DNA of 64,000 nucleotides, taken from the NCBI GenBank assembly GCA_964195425.1, contig CAXMOM010000016.1:62001-126000 (forward strand), read 5' to 3'. Shown here one piece after another: positions 52,584 through 62,161 of the stretch. Under the pieces are notes generated by a model, which worked only from the letters and a program-made list of their open reading frames with translations, ran no database searches and was not told the origin of the DNA. How positions within the stretch are numbered: position 1 is the first letter of the stretch; each line of letters opens with the position of its first letter. The translations under genes and the position numbers were made by a program. This DNA is from Glaciecola sp964195425 (GTDB lineage: Bacteria; Pseudomonadota; Gammaproteobacteria; Enterobacterales; Alteromonadaceae).

Positions 52584-53633
52584 TTAGGCGAGTTGCCCAT
52601 GACACATTTTATATTTACGTCCCGAACCACAAGGGCAAAGATCATTGCGGCTGGTTTTACCTTGCTTGCTAACACTTGGGTTTTCAATCGCCGGCGGCAT
52701 GGTTGTGTCCAATCGCCAGGTATCCGCAGCGAAGGTGTTGATACGGTTAATCGTCGGTATTAATGATGAGAACACCTGAGCTAAAGCTGCTCCATGTTGC
52801 ATCCACTTTCCGTTAGCGGGTGCAGTTTGGGTATATTTAGATAGAGGTAACTCAGATGAGCAATGCTTTTCCAATGCTGAATCTGAATCTAACTCACAAA
52901 AATTTTGCAGGCGACTAATTGTACCTTTGGGGTCATCGAGAAACTCATCAAATGCACACAAGGTCCAACGCTGTCGTTCTATAGCGGCCAAATCGTCAAG
53001 AATAATATCTTGGCAAGTTTGCCATTGGAAAGCTGCTATTTCGTTTAGTGGCCGACGGAGCATCTCCTGCCAAGCGGGCGGTCTAAGAAAACACCAGCGG
53101 CCATGCTCCATTCGAACATCGCCATACGTCACGAAACGCTGATGGCGCCATCCTTCAATAATGCTACTGATACTGTCCTTAGGATCTCGGTACAAATAGA
53201 TGTAATGAGCGTCTGGATATATGGTGTCAATGAAAGGAATACGAAGGCAGTTCTTAGGAGTCTTTTCCAACAGGCGTATTGCGCCGGTATTTGTATTAAC
53301 GCGCTCACCCTGAGCACTTATCATTCCTTGTAACATATCCAGCTTTAGCTGCTCTGCCAAAGCTTCATTGATATCTGCACCGGTTAGCCGATTAGACGCA
53401 ACTCCACCTCTTACGGGTCGCAAGTTAGGGTACTTTTCAATCCAAGCATGCCCTTCATCTCCAAATGACCACAATTGTTGATGGCGCATCAGTGTTTCGA
53501 AGAGCAAGGTGCTGCCAGATCTTGGCGCAGCAATTATGAAGATTGGTTTTTCGGCATGCATAGGCCAGAGATTAACGAAATTAGCATGGCCAGTCAATCG
53601 CGTTTTCGCTAGTGGCATCAAATCATTAGCCAT
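52584..53633 (-). CDS. Sulfotransferase with C-terminal SEC-C zinc motif
   Basis: A 349-residue sulfotransferase-family protein. The PAPS loop is PIFIIAAPRSGSTLLFETLM near the N-terminus, and the 3'-phosphate region is AHYIYLYRDPKDSISSIIEG. It ends with a SEC-C motif (RNDLCPCGSGRKYKMCHG), a zinc-binding module best known from SecA and otherwise found on proteins that bind nucleic acids or ribosomes; its fusion to a sulfotransferase is known but unexplained. The frame opens at a TTG at 53651; the ATG at 53633 is preferred. The hydroxylase gene follows 13 bases downstream. There are no TPRs, unlike the other two sulfotransferases. Confidence 0.87.
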   Translation of the reverse strand: MANDLMPLAKTRLTGHANFVNLWPMHAEKPIFIIAAPRSGSTLLFETLMRHQQLWSFGDEGHAWIEKYPNLRPVRGGVASNRLTGADINEALAEQLKLDMLQGMISAQGERVNTNTGAIRLLEKTPKNCLRIPFIDTIYPDAHYIYLYRDPKDSISSIIEGWRHQRFVTYGDVRMEHGRWCFLRPPAWQEMLRRPLNEIAAFQWQTCQDIILDDLAAIERQRWTLCAFDEFLDDPKGTISRLQNFCELDSDSALEKHCSSELPLSKYTQTAPANGKWMQHGAALAQVFSSLIPTINRINTFAADTWRLDTTMPPAIENPSVSKQGKTSRNDLCPCGSGRKYKMCHGQLA

Positions 53634-53712
53634 GCCGTTTAGCCGTATCAATATTTACGCCAAGTTTTATAGATATTGCAAGGAAGTGCGCACGCTTTAG
53701 TAATAATTCAGT

Positions 53713-55062
53713 TTATTCAAACAAAACACTGTGGAGGGTTTTCACAATCTCTTCGCTGTCATGTTTGCTCACCACAAAAGACAAATTATGTACGTTTGCG
53801 CCAAAACAAATCATTCGCAAATTGAAATCACCAATGGCGGCAAACACTCTTGAAGATACGCCTGCTTCACTGTGCATATTATTTCCCACAACCGTGACAA
53901 CATCAAAATCGCGCTCAATTGCCACATCACAAATATTACTAAGTTCAACTATGGTCTCTTTATTCATTTTTTCAGACATAGAATTGGGTGGGTTATCAAG
54001 GGTAAAGGAAACCGCAATTTCTGAGGTAGTAATCAAATCAACGCTCAAATCGTGCTTCGCAATTATATGGAATACTCGCTCCAAAAATCCTTGTGCGTAC
54101 ATCATTTTAGGTGTTTTTACGGTGACCAACACCTGGTCTTTTCTTCTGGTAACAGCCCTAAATGCTGGCTCATGTTCGCAGTTACGTTTAATCCACGTGC
54201 CGCCTTTTTCTGGCTCGCTGCTTGAGCCAACGAATACTTGGATATTTTGTCTTAGTGCAGGCTCCATTGTAGCGGGATGTAAAACCTTAGCGCCAAAGGT
54301 AGCCATTTCAGCCGCTTCTTCAAAACTTAACTCAGGTAGGGGACGCGCTTTGTCGGTAATTCTAGGATCGGTGGTGTATACCCCAATAACATCGGTCCAT
54401 ATTTCACAAGTATCAGCACCTAATGCCTCGGCTAGCAAAGCTGCTGTAAAATCAGACCCTCCCCGTCCTAAAGTTGTAGTTCTTCCCTGCGCATCCGCAC
54501 CCATAAAACCTTGGGTAACGACAATGTGATGTGCCAGTTCAGGGGCGAGCAATTGTTGTGACAATACCTTAATATTTACGATGTCAGGTGTGGCCTCAGT
54601 AAAACGATCATCGGTGCGCATAACTTTTCGTATATCAAAATTAATTGCGTTTGCGCCCTGCTCTCTTAATACTGCAGCACATAACAATGATGACATCCGT
54701 TCACCCATAGACATTAATGCATCTTTTAAATCATCCCGATAGTTTATTTCTTCATGACGCGCGTAGTCGTTTAACTCATCTAACAATTTAAAGAGCTTAT
54801 CGTCGACTTCACTTGGTTTTTTTAACTTGTTCAAAATCGAAAACTGAATTTTACGAATACTCTCTACGACATCTGTTATTTGTTCAGATGTGAGCGCGGT
54901 ATTCGCTAGCATCACTAAATGATTGGTAACTCCGGCAGCCGCACTTACTACCACTACTTTGGTATGGACATTATTAATAACAATGGATGCGCAATTATTA
55001 ATAGTTTGATAGCTCGCAACACTAGTTCCACCAAATTTGGCTACGTTTAACGATTGAGACAT
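53713..55062 (-). CDS. lysC: Lysine-sensitive aspartokinase III
   Basis: Phosphorylates aspartate, the first step towards lysine, threonine and methionine. The 449 residues match E. coli LysC (449): VAKFGGTSVASYQTINNCAS at the N-terminus, GRGGSDFTAALLAEALGAD, CEIWTDVIGVYTTDPRI, and two C-terminal ACT domains (LVTVKTPKMMYAQGFLERVF). Monofunctional length and sequence point to the lysine-inhibited isozyme. A lysine riboswitch would be expected in some relatives, but the upstream gap (55063-55220) is too short for one. Confidence 0.95.
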   Translation of the reverse strand: MSQSLNVAKFGGTSVASYQTINNCASIVINNVHTKVVVVSAAAGVTNHLVMLANTALTSEQITDVVESIRKIQFSILNKLKKPSEVDDKLFKLLDELNDYARHEEINYRDDLKDALMSMGERMSSLLCAAVLREQGANAINFDIRKVMRTDDRFTEATPDIVNIKVLSQQLLAPELAHHIVVTQGFMGADAQGRTTTLGRGGSDFTAALLAEALGADTCEIWTDVIGVYTTDPRITDKARPLPELSFEEAAEMATFGAKVLHPATMEPALRQNIQVFVGSSSEPEKGGTWIKRNCEHEPAFRAVTRRKDQVLVTVKTPKMMYAQGFLERVFHIIAKHDLSVDLITTSEIAVSFTLDNPPNSMSEKMNKETIVELSNICDVAIERDFDVVTVVGNNMHSEAGVSSRVFAAIGDFNLRMICFGANVHNLSFVVSKHDSEEIVKTLHSVLFE

Positions 55063-55220
55063 ATAGCTTTTTTCACCCTAAAAAAATTTAAATAATCGGC
55101 ATTATGATTTATGTGATACGACTAACATTCATAGACGATAAACAAAACATTGCGTAGTCCACGCAACCCGCGTTTTATTGGAGCTTCTTTCTATGCAATT
55201 ACTATCTATACAAGCACACT

Positions 55221-55718
55221 CTATGGAAGCAAGGCGACCTTATCACCCACACGAATATCTTGCTTAGAGAACCATCCCTTGTTCATTTCAAGTGCATACA
55301 AAACCTGCGAAGACGACTTTACCGGAATAAGCTCACGTGGTTGTAGTTGCTTAATATCTACTATCTCTCCTTGCACATCAATATAAGCAAGGTCGAGCGC
55401 CACAAAGGTATTTTTCATCCAGATACTGCCAATTCGAGGACTATCGAACTTAAACAGCATGCCGCAATCTTCACAAAGCTCGCGCCGAAACATCAGCCCT
55501 AGCTGTCGTTTTTCTGGTGTATTTGCATATTCGACTCGAATATTAGTCGTACTAACTGTTAATGGAATTTTGTCGTCGCTAGCATCCGATTTAAGCCATG
55601 CATCGACTTCTTCATCGGTCATGGTATCCAAATTTTTGGGTTTTGCGCAGGCCGATAGACTCATTGCACAAAACAGCGCAATGGCTACTAAAAATGATGT
55701 CGAAAATCTTGATAACAT
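55221..55718 (-). CDS. DUF192 lipoprotein
   Basis: A 165-residue envelope lipoprotein: signal peptide with lipobox (FLVAIALFCAMSLSACAKPK), then a DUF192 domain (VEYANTPEKRQLGLMFRREL, MLFKFDSPRIGSIWMKNTF, LDLAYIDVQGEIVDIKQLQP, ALEMNKGWFSKQDIRVGD). DUF192 proteins are widespread with no assigned function. The frame opens at 55784, but the ATG at 55718 has a perfect GGAGG seven bases upstream and begins the signal peptide. It lies between acnB and lysC; a terminator separates it from acnB. Confidence 0.9.
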   Translation of the reverse strand: MLSRFSTSFLVAIALFCAMSLSACAKPKNLDTMTDEEVDAWLKSDASDDKIPLTVSTTNIRVEYANTPEKRQLGLMFRRELCEDCGMLFKFDSPRIGSIWMKNTFVALDLAYIDVQGEIVDIKQLQPRELIPVKSSSQVLYALEMNKGWFSKQDIRVGDKVALLP

Positions 55719-55730
55719 TGTATTTCCTCC

Positions 55731-55772
55731 AATAAAAAAGCCGAGTAGTGAACATACTAAACTCGGCTTTTG
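55731..55772 (-). terminator. Rho-independent terminator after acnB
   Basis: AAGCCGAGT paired with ACTCGGCTT around a partly paired AGT/ACT inner loop (55738-55769), then a T-rich run on the minus strand. It is about 90 bases after the acnB stop and lies just upstream of the DUF192 ribosome site. Confidence 0.8.
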
Positions 55773-55832
55773 TTTTCTAGACAATACTAAACGTTTTTGC
55801 CTTTAGCTGGCCCAAAGTTTCGCTTTATCTGC

Positions 55833-55861
55833 ACTATATATAAACTATATATAAACTATAT
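55833..55861. repeat. 11-base tandem repeat after acnB
   Basis: Two full copies and a partial third of ACTATATATAA abut the acnB stop codon (55862-55864). A short AT-rich tandem repeat at a gene end; copy number may vary between strains. Confidence 0.8.
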
Positions 55862-58474
55862 TTACGCCAGATTTAAGGTTGGAATAATGTTCGCTTTCGC
55901 TTCTTCTTCCGCTTTCTTAAACGATTCCATGCGATCAAAGTTCAAATAACGGAAAACCTCAGAGCTCATAGAGTCTATTTTATTTGCGTATTCCATGTAC
56001 TCGTCTTTGCTAGGAATCTTACCTAAAATAGCGCCTACAGCAGCAATTTCAGCTGAGCATAAGTAAACATCAGCGCCATCACCTAAACGGTTAGGGAAGT
56101 TTCGGGTAGAAGTAGACAATACCGTAGCACCGGCTAATACCCGGGCCTGATTCCCCATACACAATGAGCAGCCAGGCATTTCAGTTCTTACACCGGCACG
56201 GCCATATATATTGTAATAGCCTTCTTCCATTAGTTGCGCTTTATCCATTTTAGTCGGTGGTGAAATCCACAAACGCGTTGGTAAGGTGCCACCAAATTGT
56301 TCAAGAAGTTTACCCGCAGCTCTAAAATGACCAATATTAGTCATACATGAACCAATGAAAACTTCATCTATTTTATCACCGGCGACATCCGACAAGGTCT
56401 TAGCATCATCAGGATCGTTAGGGCAGCATAAAATGGGTTCGTCTATTTCAGCTAAATCTATTTCAACTATTTCAGCATATTCAGCGTCTTTGTCGGCTTC
56501 CATTAATACTGGATTAGCTAACCATTCTTCCATTTTCAATGCTCGACGCTCAATTGTGCGAGGGTCGCCATAGCCTTCGTTAATCATCCAGCGAAGCATA
56601 GTAATGTTTGACTTCAAATATTCGCCAATAGATTCTTTTGACATTTTAATGGTACAACCTGCGGCTGAGCGCTCGGCTGAAGCATCTGACAATTCGAATG
56701 CTTGCTCAACAGTTAAGTCTTCTAGACCTTCTATTTCAAGTATACGGCCTGAAAATGCATTAATTTTGCCTTTTTTGGCAACGGTCAACAAACCTTGCTT
56801 AATGCCATACAGTGGAATGGCATGGACTAAGTCTCGCAACGTAATACCCGGCTTCATTTTACCTTTAAAGCGAACCAATATTGATTCAGGCATATCTAAA
56901 GGCATTACGCCGGTAGCAGCAGCAAAAGCAACTAAACCAGAACCCGCTGGGAACGAAATACCCATTGGGAAACGTGTATGTGAATCACCACCTGTACCTA
57001 CGGTATCAGGCAATAACATACGGTTTAGCCACGAATGAATAATACCGTCGCCTGGGCGTAACGACACACCGCCTCGGTTCATAATAAAATCGGGAAGTGT
57101 GTGTTGAGTTTCAATATCTACAGGCTTCGGATATGCCGCTGTGTGGCAGAACGACTGCATAGTTAAGTCGGCTGAAAAGCCTAAACACGCTAAATCTTTA
57201 AGTTCATCGCGAGTCATAGGACCGGTGGTGTCTTGTGAGCCAACGGTCGTCATTTTAGGTTCACAATATGTTCCTGGACGCATACCTTCCATATCGCAAG
57301 CTTTGCCTACCATTTTTTGGGCAAGTGTAAATCCAGCATTCGTTGACTTAGGGACTTCTGGCACGCGGAAAACATCGCTTACTTCAAGTCCTAATGACTC
57401 ACGCGCTTTTTGCGTTAAGCCACGGCCAATGATTAGGTTGATACGGCCACCGGCACGTACTTCATCTAACAGCACTCGTGATTTATAGCTGTACTCGGCA
57501 ATTACTTCACCGCTGGCGGCATTTTTAATAACGCCGTCAAGTGGGTGAATGTCAATAACATCACCCATATTCATTTTTTCTACGTCAGCTTCAAATACTA
57601 ATGCACCGGCGTCTTCCATGGTATTGAAAAAAATAGGAGCTACCTTAGCGCCAATACATATACCACCGCCACGTTTGTTAGGTACGCCTGGTAAATCATC
57701 ACCGAAGAACCATAACACTGAGTTAGTTGCAGATTTACGTGATGAACCTGTTCCCACTACATCACCCACAAATACGACAGGATTACCCTGTGCTTTTATT
57801 TCGTCAATTTGTGCAAGTGGACCCACTTCGCCTTGTATTTCAGGCTCAAGGCCGTCGCGGCGCATCTTGAACATGGCGCGGGCGTGCAGTGGGATATCTG
57901 GGCGTGACCATGCGTCAGGGGCAGGCGACAAATCATCGGTATTAATTTCGCCAGTTACTTTGTAGACAGTAGCAGTTATCTTTTCAGGTAAATCATCTTG
58001 CGATGTAAACCATTCAGCATCGGCCCATGAATGCATAATTTCAGTAGCAAATTTGTTGCCGGCCTTGTGCTTTTCTTCTACGTCATGAAACGCATCAAAC
58101 ATTAGCAAAGTATGCTTTAATTCTTCAGCCGCAAGCTCAACAAGATCTTCGTCGTCGAGTAATTCAACTAAAGTCGTTATGTTGTAACCACCGTGCATAT
58201 TGCCTAGCAATTGCACAGCGGCTTCTTTACTGATTAAACTGCAGGTTTCTTCGCCTTTAGCAATGGCGCTTAAAAATCCAGCTTTAACATATGCAGCTTC
58301 ATCAACACCAGGAGGAACACGTTCCGCTAACAACTCAACAAGAACCTCTTCTTCACCTGCTGGTGGATTCTTTAATAGTTCAATTAAACCCGCAACTTGT
58401 TCTGGGTTTAAAGCCTTTGGAGGGATATTTTGAGCGGCACGTTCGGCTACATGCTTACGATAATCTTCTAACAC
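55862..58474 (-). CDS. acnB: Aconitate hydratase B
   Basis: Isomerises citrate to isocitrate in the TCA cycle and also hydrates 2-methylisocitrate-type substrates. The 870 residues match AcnB (about 865) with HEAT-like N-terminal region, swivel domain, and the 4Fe-4S cysteines in VFIGSCMTNIGHFRAAG and MPGCSLCMGNQARV. Segments DSHTRFPMGISFPAGSG and GRGLTQKARESLGL are typical. The start is a GTG with GAGGA nine bases upstream. AcnB in E. coli can act as an iron-responsive RNA-binding protein; that is family knowledge only. The stop is followed by an 11-base tandem repeat and a terminator. Confidence 0.96.
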   Translation of the reverse strand: MLEDYRKHVAERAAQNIPPKALNPEQVAGLIELLKNPPAGEEEVLVELLAERVPPGVDEAAYVKAGFLSAIAKGEETCSLISKEAAVQLLGNMHGGYNITTLVELLDDEDLVELAAEELKHTLLMFDAFHDVEEKHKAGNKFATEIMHSWADAEWFTSQDDLPEKITATVYKVTGEINTDDLSPAPDAWSRPDIPLHARAMFKMRRDGLEPEIQGEVGPLAQIDEIKAQGNPVVFVGDVVGTGSSRKSATNSVLWFFGDDLPGVPNKRGGGICIGAKVAPIFFNTMEDAGALVFEADVEKMNMGDVIDIHPLDGVIKNAASGEVIAEYSYKSRVLLDEVRAGGRINLIIGRGLTQKARESLGLEVSDVFRVPEVPKSTNAGFTLAQKMVGKACDMEGMRPGTYCEPKMTTVGSQDTTGPMTRDELKDLACLGFSADLTMQSFCHTAAYPKPVDIETQHTLPDFIMNRGGVSLRPGDGIIHSWLNRMLLPDTVGTGGDSHTRFPMGISFPAGSGLVAFAAATGVMPLDMPESILVRFKGKMKPGITLRDLVHAIPLYGIKQGLLTVAKKGKINAFSGRILEIEGLEDLTVEQAFELSDASAERSAAGCTIKMSKESIGEYLKSNITMLRWMINEGYGDPRTIERRALKMEEWLANPVLMEADKDAEYAEIVEIDLAEIDEPILCCPNDPDDAKTLSDVAGDKIDEVFIGSCMTNIGHFRAAGKLLEQFGGTLPTRLWISPPTKMDKAQLMEEGYYNIYGRAGVRTEMPGCSLCMGNQARVLAGATVLSTSTRNFPNRLGDGADVYLCSAEIAAVGAILGKIPSKDEYMEYANKIDSMSSEVFRYLNFDRMESFKKAEEEAKANIIPTLNLA

Positions 58475-58633
58475 GTTTTAAGTCCTCTAGTATGGGCTAA
58501 CCATGTGCTGTATAGCTAAAAAAATGGTCAGTATTGAGAAATTTGGGGTAAAAGTATAACATTTATACCCTCAAAATGAATAACAATCAGCAATATAGCG
58601 ATTATACCCAGTATTCACAAAAGTAATACAATA

Positions 58634-59877
58634 TTACTGCTTCATAACAACTTCAAATATAGTGGCTAATTTGCCATCAGACAAAATAGAATACTCGCCC
58701 GTCGCTCGATACGGCGACCTCGCGCATTCTATGTTGGCTGTCGGCAAAAAAATAACTTCATCTTCAATCAAGTCGCCGTTTAATACAAGCCCATGTAATT
58801 GCTTAATGTTAGCGACGTAACGAGAAGTCTGTTGGCAAAAGGTGGTAACGCATCAGCGCCATAAAAAACCATCACTGATGGCCCAATAGAAGGTGTCCAA
58901 TTAATGTTGGGCTGCTGCATGCCTTCGTATCGGGTGAAAGGAGTAATTAAGCTGCCAATATAGTCTTTACCTTGGGTAGTAACCGGCCATTCGTAATTAT
59001 AGCCTGGCTTTATTATATTAATTTCATCGCCACCAGCAGGGCCATGTTCGTTGGCAATAACCTGGTTATTTGGCATTACAATTAAGCCTTGCGGGTTACG
59101 ATGTCCTAGGCTGTAAATTGCCTTTTCAAAAAATATTTCGGCTTTTACAAAAGGGTTATTGCTAGGAATACGGTCAGTGTCGGCAAGGCGAAGTATTTTG
59201 CCCATGTCTGAGGATTTTTTCTGCGCCGACTCTCTATAGTCAAATCCATCGCCTGTGCTAATCAGTAAACTATTATCAGCCATAAAAGCGAGCCTTGCGC
59301 CATAGTGAACCGCCGTGCCGCGCAAATCTAACGATTCAAAAATAGTTTCTTTTCGATAAACGCTCAGCTTGTTGTTAATTGTTGCAAGCTCTCCACTTGC
59401 TAACGGTGTACTTCCCAAGAGTACACGAACAACTTTTAAGCCATTCGCACTGTCGCTGCCAGATGAATATGATAAGTAAATCCAAGGAGTACTCGCGTAA
59501 TCAGGATGAAAAGCAATCGCAGATAAACCGCCTTGCCCTTTGTAATAAAGGCCATTTAGCAATAAATCAACTTTTGCTAGTAAATCTCCCGACAGCGAAT
59601 ATTTAGCTAGCTCGCCGGCTTTGTGGGTAACAAACAAAAAATTATCGGGACTTATATTTAGCGTCCACGAAGAAGGCAAGTTGGTAACTAGAGCTTTCAA
59701 TGTAAGAGTATCTTCGATCTCACTTTTTGTAGGTTTCGCTTCGTCTGGATTCGCGGTAGTCGGGTAATGCATCATCGCGAAAGTAAGGATGAAAATAAGG
59801 AACGATAAAATAGGAAATAAGGTTGATTCATCTTGTGATTGTAATCGCATTACTTTTCTCATTACCTCAAAATTCAT
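58634..59877 (-). pseudogene. PQQ-type sugar dehydrogenase gene, frameshifted near its end
   Basis: Soluble aldose/sorbosone dehydrogenase-like protein with a six-bladed beta-propeller. An N-terminal signal/anchor (LSFLIFILTFAMMHYP) precedes GGLSAIAFHPDYASTPWIYL, ISTGDGFDYRESAQKKSSDM, YSLGHRNPQGLIV and NEHGPAGGDEINIIKPG, all typical. The main frame stops at 58780 after NRLLVTSLTLS, but one base inserted near 58803 (AAG restored to AAAG) continues the family's C-terminus: QLHGLVLNGDLIEDEVIFLP and on to FEVVMKQ with a stop at 58634. So about the last 50 residues are lost by a single-base deletion. It may be a mutation or a sequencing error; the divergent neighbour is also interrupted. Confidence 0.85.
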
Positions 59878-59979
59878 TATGCACTTGCCTCTCGCAACAA
59901 AAAAACACTACTATAGTGAATAATATTAGTACGCACATAATTATCTACAACTAAGACTTTTATAGAGAAACTTCTTTTA

Positions 59980-60402
59980 TTGCAACATTTTATACTCACC
60001 ACCATCGTGACTTTTATACTCGCGTGCATAATGCAAATGGTCTTGTTAGCACTGAGTAATCTTAATATCGATATTACATGGTCAAAACGAATATATATGA
60101 CGTGGCAAGACTTAATCGGCTTGTTCTCCAGCTACGGCGCGATTATAGCAATAGGCCTAGCAATTGGGTTTATTATCGCCAAGATAATAAAAACGTATAC
60201 ACCCCTAAATTCATATTATTTATATTTCATTGCTGGCGGCTTCACTATGGCGGTTATTTAAATCGCAATGCAACCTGTATTAGGCGTTACTTTAATAGCC
60301 GATGCTCGCTCTGGTTTTGGCGTTATGCTACAAATTATCGCTGGTTTGTTAGGCGGCTTATGTTTTATGCGATTACGACTTTCGGATAGTAAGAAGTTAT
60401 AG
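59980..60402 (+). pseudogene. Small membrane protein gene with an in-frame stop
   Basis: An open frame of 93 codons ends at a TAA (60259-60261) in the middle of a hydrophobic segment (YLYFIAGGFTMAVI), yet the same frame goes on with another 46 membrane-like residues (IAMQPVLGVTLIADARSGFG, VMLQIIAGLLGGLCFMRL) to a TAG at 60402. Read through, it would be a four-helix protein of 140 residues. TTA to TAA is a likely change. The start is a TTG at 59980 without a strong ribosome site. It is divergent from the frameshifted sugar dehydrogenase; the two may have worked together and both decayed. The family is not known to me. Confidence 0.7.
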
Positions 60403-60557
60403 CAAAATCCGCATTCACCAAATTAATAACGCACTCATCATAAGTGTAATGATCCCAAATTGTAAAAATAGTGTTAAATTTAGAGGTGTATCACTTATAT
60501 TTTTAGCTTATTTCTTAGTTTAACCTGCATTATTTGCACTTGTGCATTGAGGATATT

Positions 60558-62147
60558 ATGTATTCAACCCAACAAGCGTCAGTCGTAAAGAGTTTAGTTC
60601 CTGCTCATATTCATAGCCTAGCCGATTACATTGAAGAGACTTTTCAAAAATATGCACAGCGACCTTGTTACACTGCATTAGGGCAAACCAAATCCTTTGC
60701 GGAAATGGATGATTTGTCGGCACGGTTTGCCAACTACCTAATAAACCATACCAAACTTAAGCCTGGCGATAGAATAGCGATACAGCTTCCCAATTTAATT
60801 CAGCACCCAATTGCCGTTTATGGCGCACTGCGTGCTGGCTTGGTCGTGGTAAATACTAATCCACTATATACACCCACAGAAATGCAGCACCAATTCAACG
60901 ACTCCGGCACCACTGCATTAGTCATATTAACTGATCTTTTACCGAAATATGAATCAATTGCACAAAGCGTTAATATAGATACCGTTATTGTGACCAGCGC
61001 TACACAATTATTAGACAACAAGCCAGTAGGCTCGGTTGACTATCCGTGTTATGCAGAGATATTTACGACAGTCCCCACTGGCCAAAGCGTTAATCGTACC
61101 TCTACAAATCTGGACGACGCCTGCATACTTCAATACACCGGCGGAACAACAGGTGTATCGAAAGGGGCAGAACTTAGTCACTTAAATGTACTGGCCAACA
61201 GTGTCCAAACCTTAAGAAGACTAGGAAAAACCTTAGTTGATGGCGAAGAGGTAGTAATATGCCCATTACCGCTGTATCACATATACGCATTTACGGTATG
61301 TATGATGACCTTTTTCGCCAAAGGAGCCTTGGTTGTATTGATCCCAAATCCTCGCGACATTAACGGTTTTATAGAGACTTTACAGCCACACAAGTTTACC
61401 GCCTTTGCTGGTATCAACACATTATTTATGGGCTTGTGCCAACATCCTGAGTTTGCCAAGCTCGATTTTTCACAGCTACGCTTAACGATGTCAGGTGGTA
61501 CGGCGTTAACAGGCTCGGCAGCCGATTTGTGGAAAAACACCACTGGCTGCTCTGTTACGGAAGGATACGGACTTTCAGAAACAGCCCCCGTACTTGCGTT
61601 TAACGTGCCAGGAGAAGAAGTCATAGGAAGCGTTGGCTTGCCTCTTGAGCATACCGACATTCAATTGTTAGATAGTAACGACCAGCCAGTAGCCGATGGC
61701 GAAGAAGGCCAAATAGCCGCCAAAGGCCCACAAGTTATGCGCGGATATTGGCAGCGAGATGACGAAACCGCAAAAGTGATGACTGCCAATGGATATTTTA
61801 AAACAGGCGATGTAGGCGTGAGATTACCCGATGGCTGTATTAAAATTGTAGATCGCTTAAAAGACATGATTATAGTGTCGGGCTTTAACGTTTATCCAAA
61901 CGAAATTGAAGATGTATTATGCAGGCACCCCAAGGTAATTGAAGCCGCAGTTGTGGGAAAACCCGATGATCATTCACAAGAACGTGTATGTGCATATATA
62001 ACCGTTAGTGAAGCCTTAGACGAAGGCGAACTTTCTACTCACTGCCGAGAGTTTTTAACCGGCTATAAAATTCCTAAAGAATTTAATGTAATAGACGAAT
62101 TACCTAAATCGACGGTGGGTAAAATACTTAGAAGAGAGCTTAGATAA
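60558..62147 (+). CDS. fadD: Long-chain fatty-acid-CoA ligase, FadD type
   Basis: AMP-forming acyl-CoA synthetase activating fatty acids for beta-oxidation. The 529 residues from the ATG at 60558 (GAGGA upstream) show the AMP-binding motif LQYTGGTTGVSKGAEL, the linker GYFKTGDVGVRL, and the C-terminal VDRLKDMIIVSGFNVYPNEI and KSTVGKILRRELR. Length and motifs match FadD of gammaproteobacteria, but substrate chain length cannot be read off, and many such genomes have several copies. SRPBCC and AEC genes follow on the same strand. Confidence 0.85.
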   Translation: MYSTQQASVVKSLVPAHIHSLADYIEETFQKYAQRPCYTALGQTKSFAEMDDLSARFANYLINHTKLKPGDRIAIQLPNLIQHPIAVYGALRAGLVVVNTNPLYTPTEMQHQFNDSGTTALVILTDLLPKYESIAQSVNIDTVIVTSATQLLDNKPVGSVDYPCYAEIFTTVPTGQSVNRTSTNLDDACILQYTGGTTGVSKGAELSHLNVLANSVQTLRRLGKTLVDGEEVVICPLPLYHIYAFTVCMMTFFAKGALVVLIPNPRDINGFIETLQPHKFTAFAGINTLFMGLCQHPEFAKLDFSQLRLTMSGGTALTGSAADLWKNTTGCSVTEGYGLSETAPVLAFNVPGEEVIGSVGLPLEHTDIQLLDSNDQPVADGEEGQIAAKGPQVMRGYWQRDDETAKVMTANGYFKTGDVGVRLPDGCIKIVDRLKDMIIVSGFNVYPNEIEDVLCRHPKVIEAAVVGKPDDHSQERVCAYITVSEALDEGELSTHCREFLTGYKIPKEFNVIDELPKSTVGKILRRELR

Positions 62148-62161
62148 GAGTATCGTAAGTA

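Noticed and set aside
52571..52687. N-terminal extension of the aspartyl/asparaginyl hydroxylase
   Set aside because: It lies mostly inside the sulfotransferase 3' end; the ATG at 52570 has a good ribosome site.
53765..54529. 254-codon plus-strand frame opposite lysC
   Set aside because: It is fully antisense to a clear aspartokinase gene, with low-complexity serine-rich composition typical of shadow frames.
55063..55220. Lysine riboswitch before lysC
   Set aside because: Only about 158 bases separate lysC from the DUF192 gene, which is short for a lysine aptamer plus expression platform, and no matching conserved segments were seen. A weak TTGCGT/ACGCAA stem at 55150-55166 is more likely a minor terminator.
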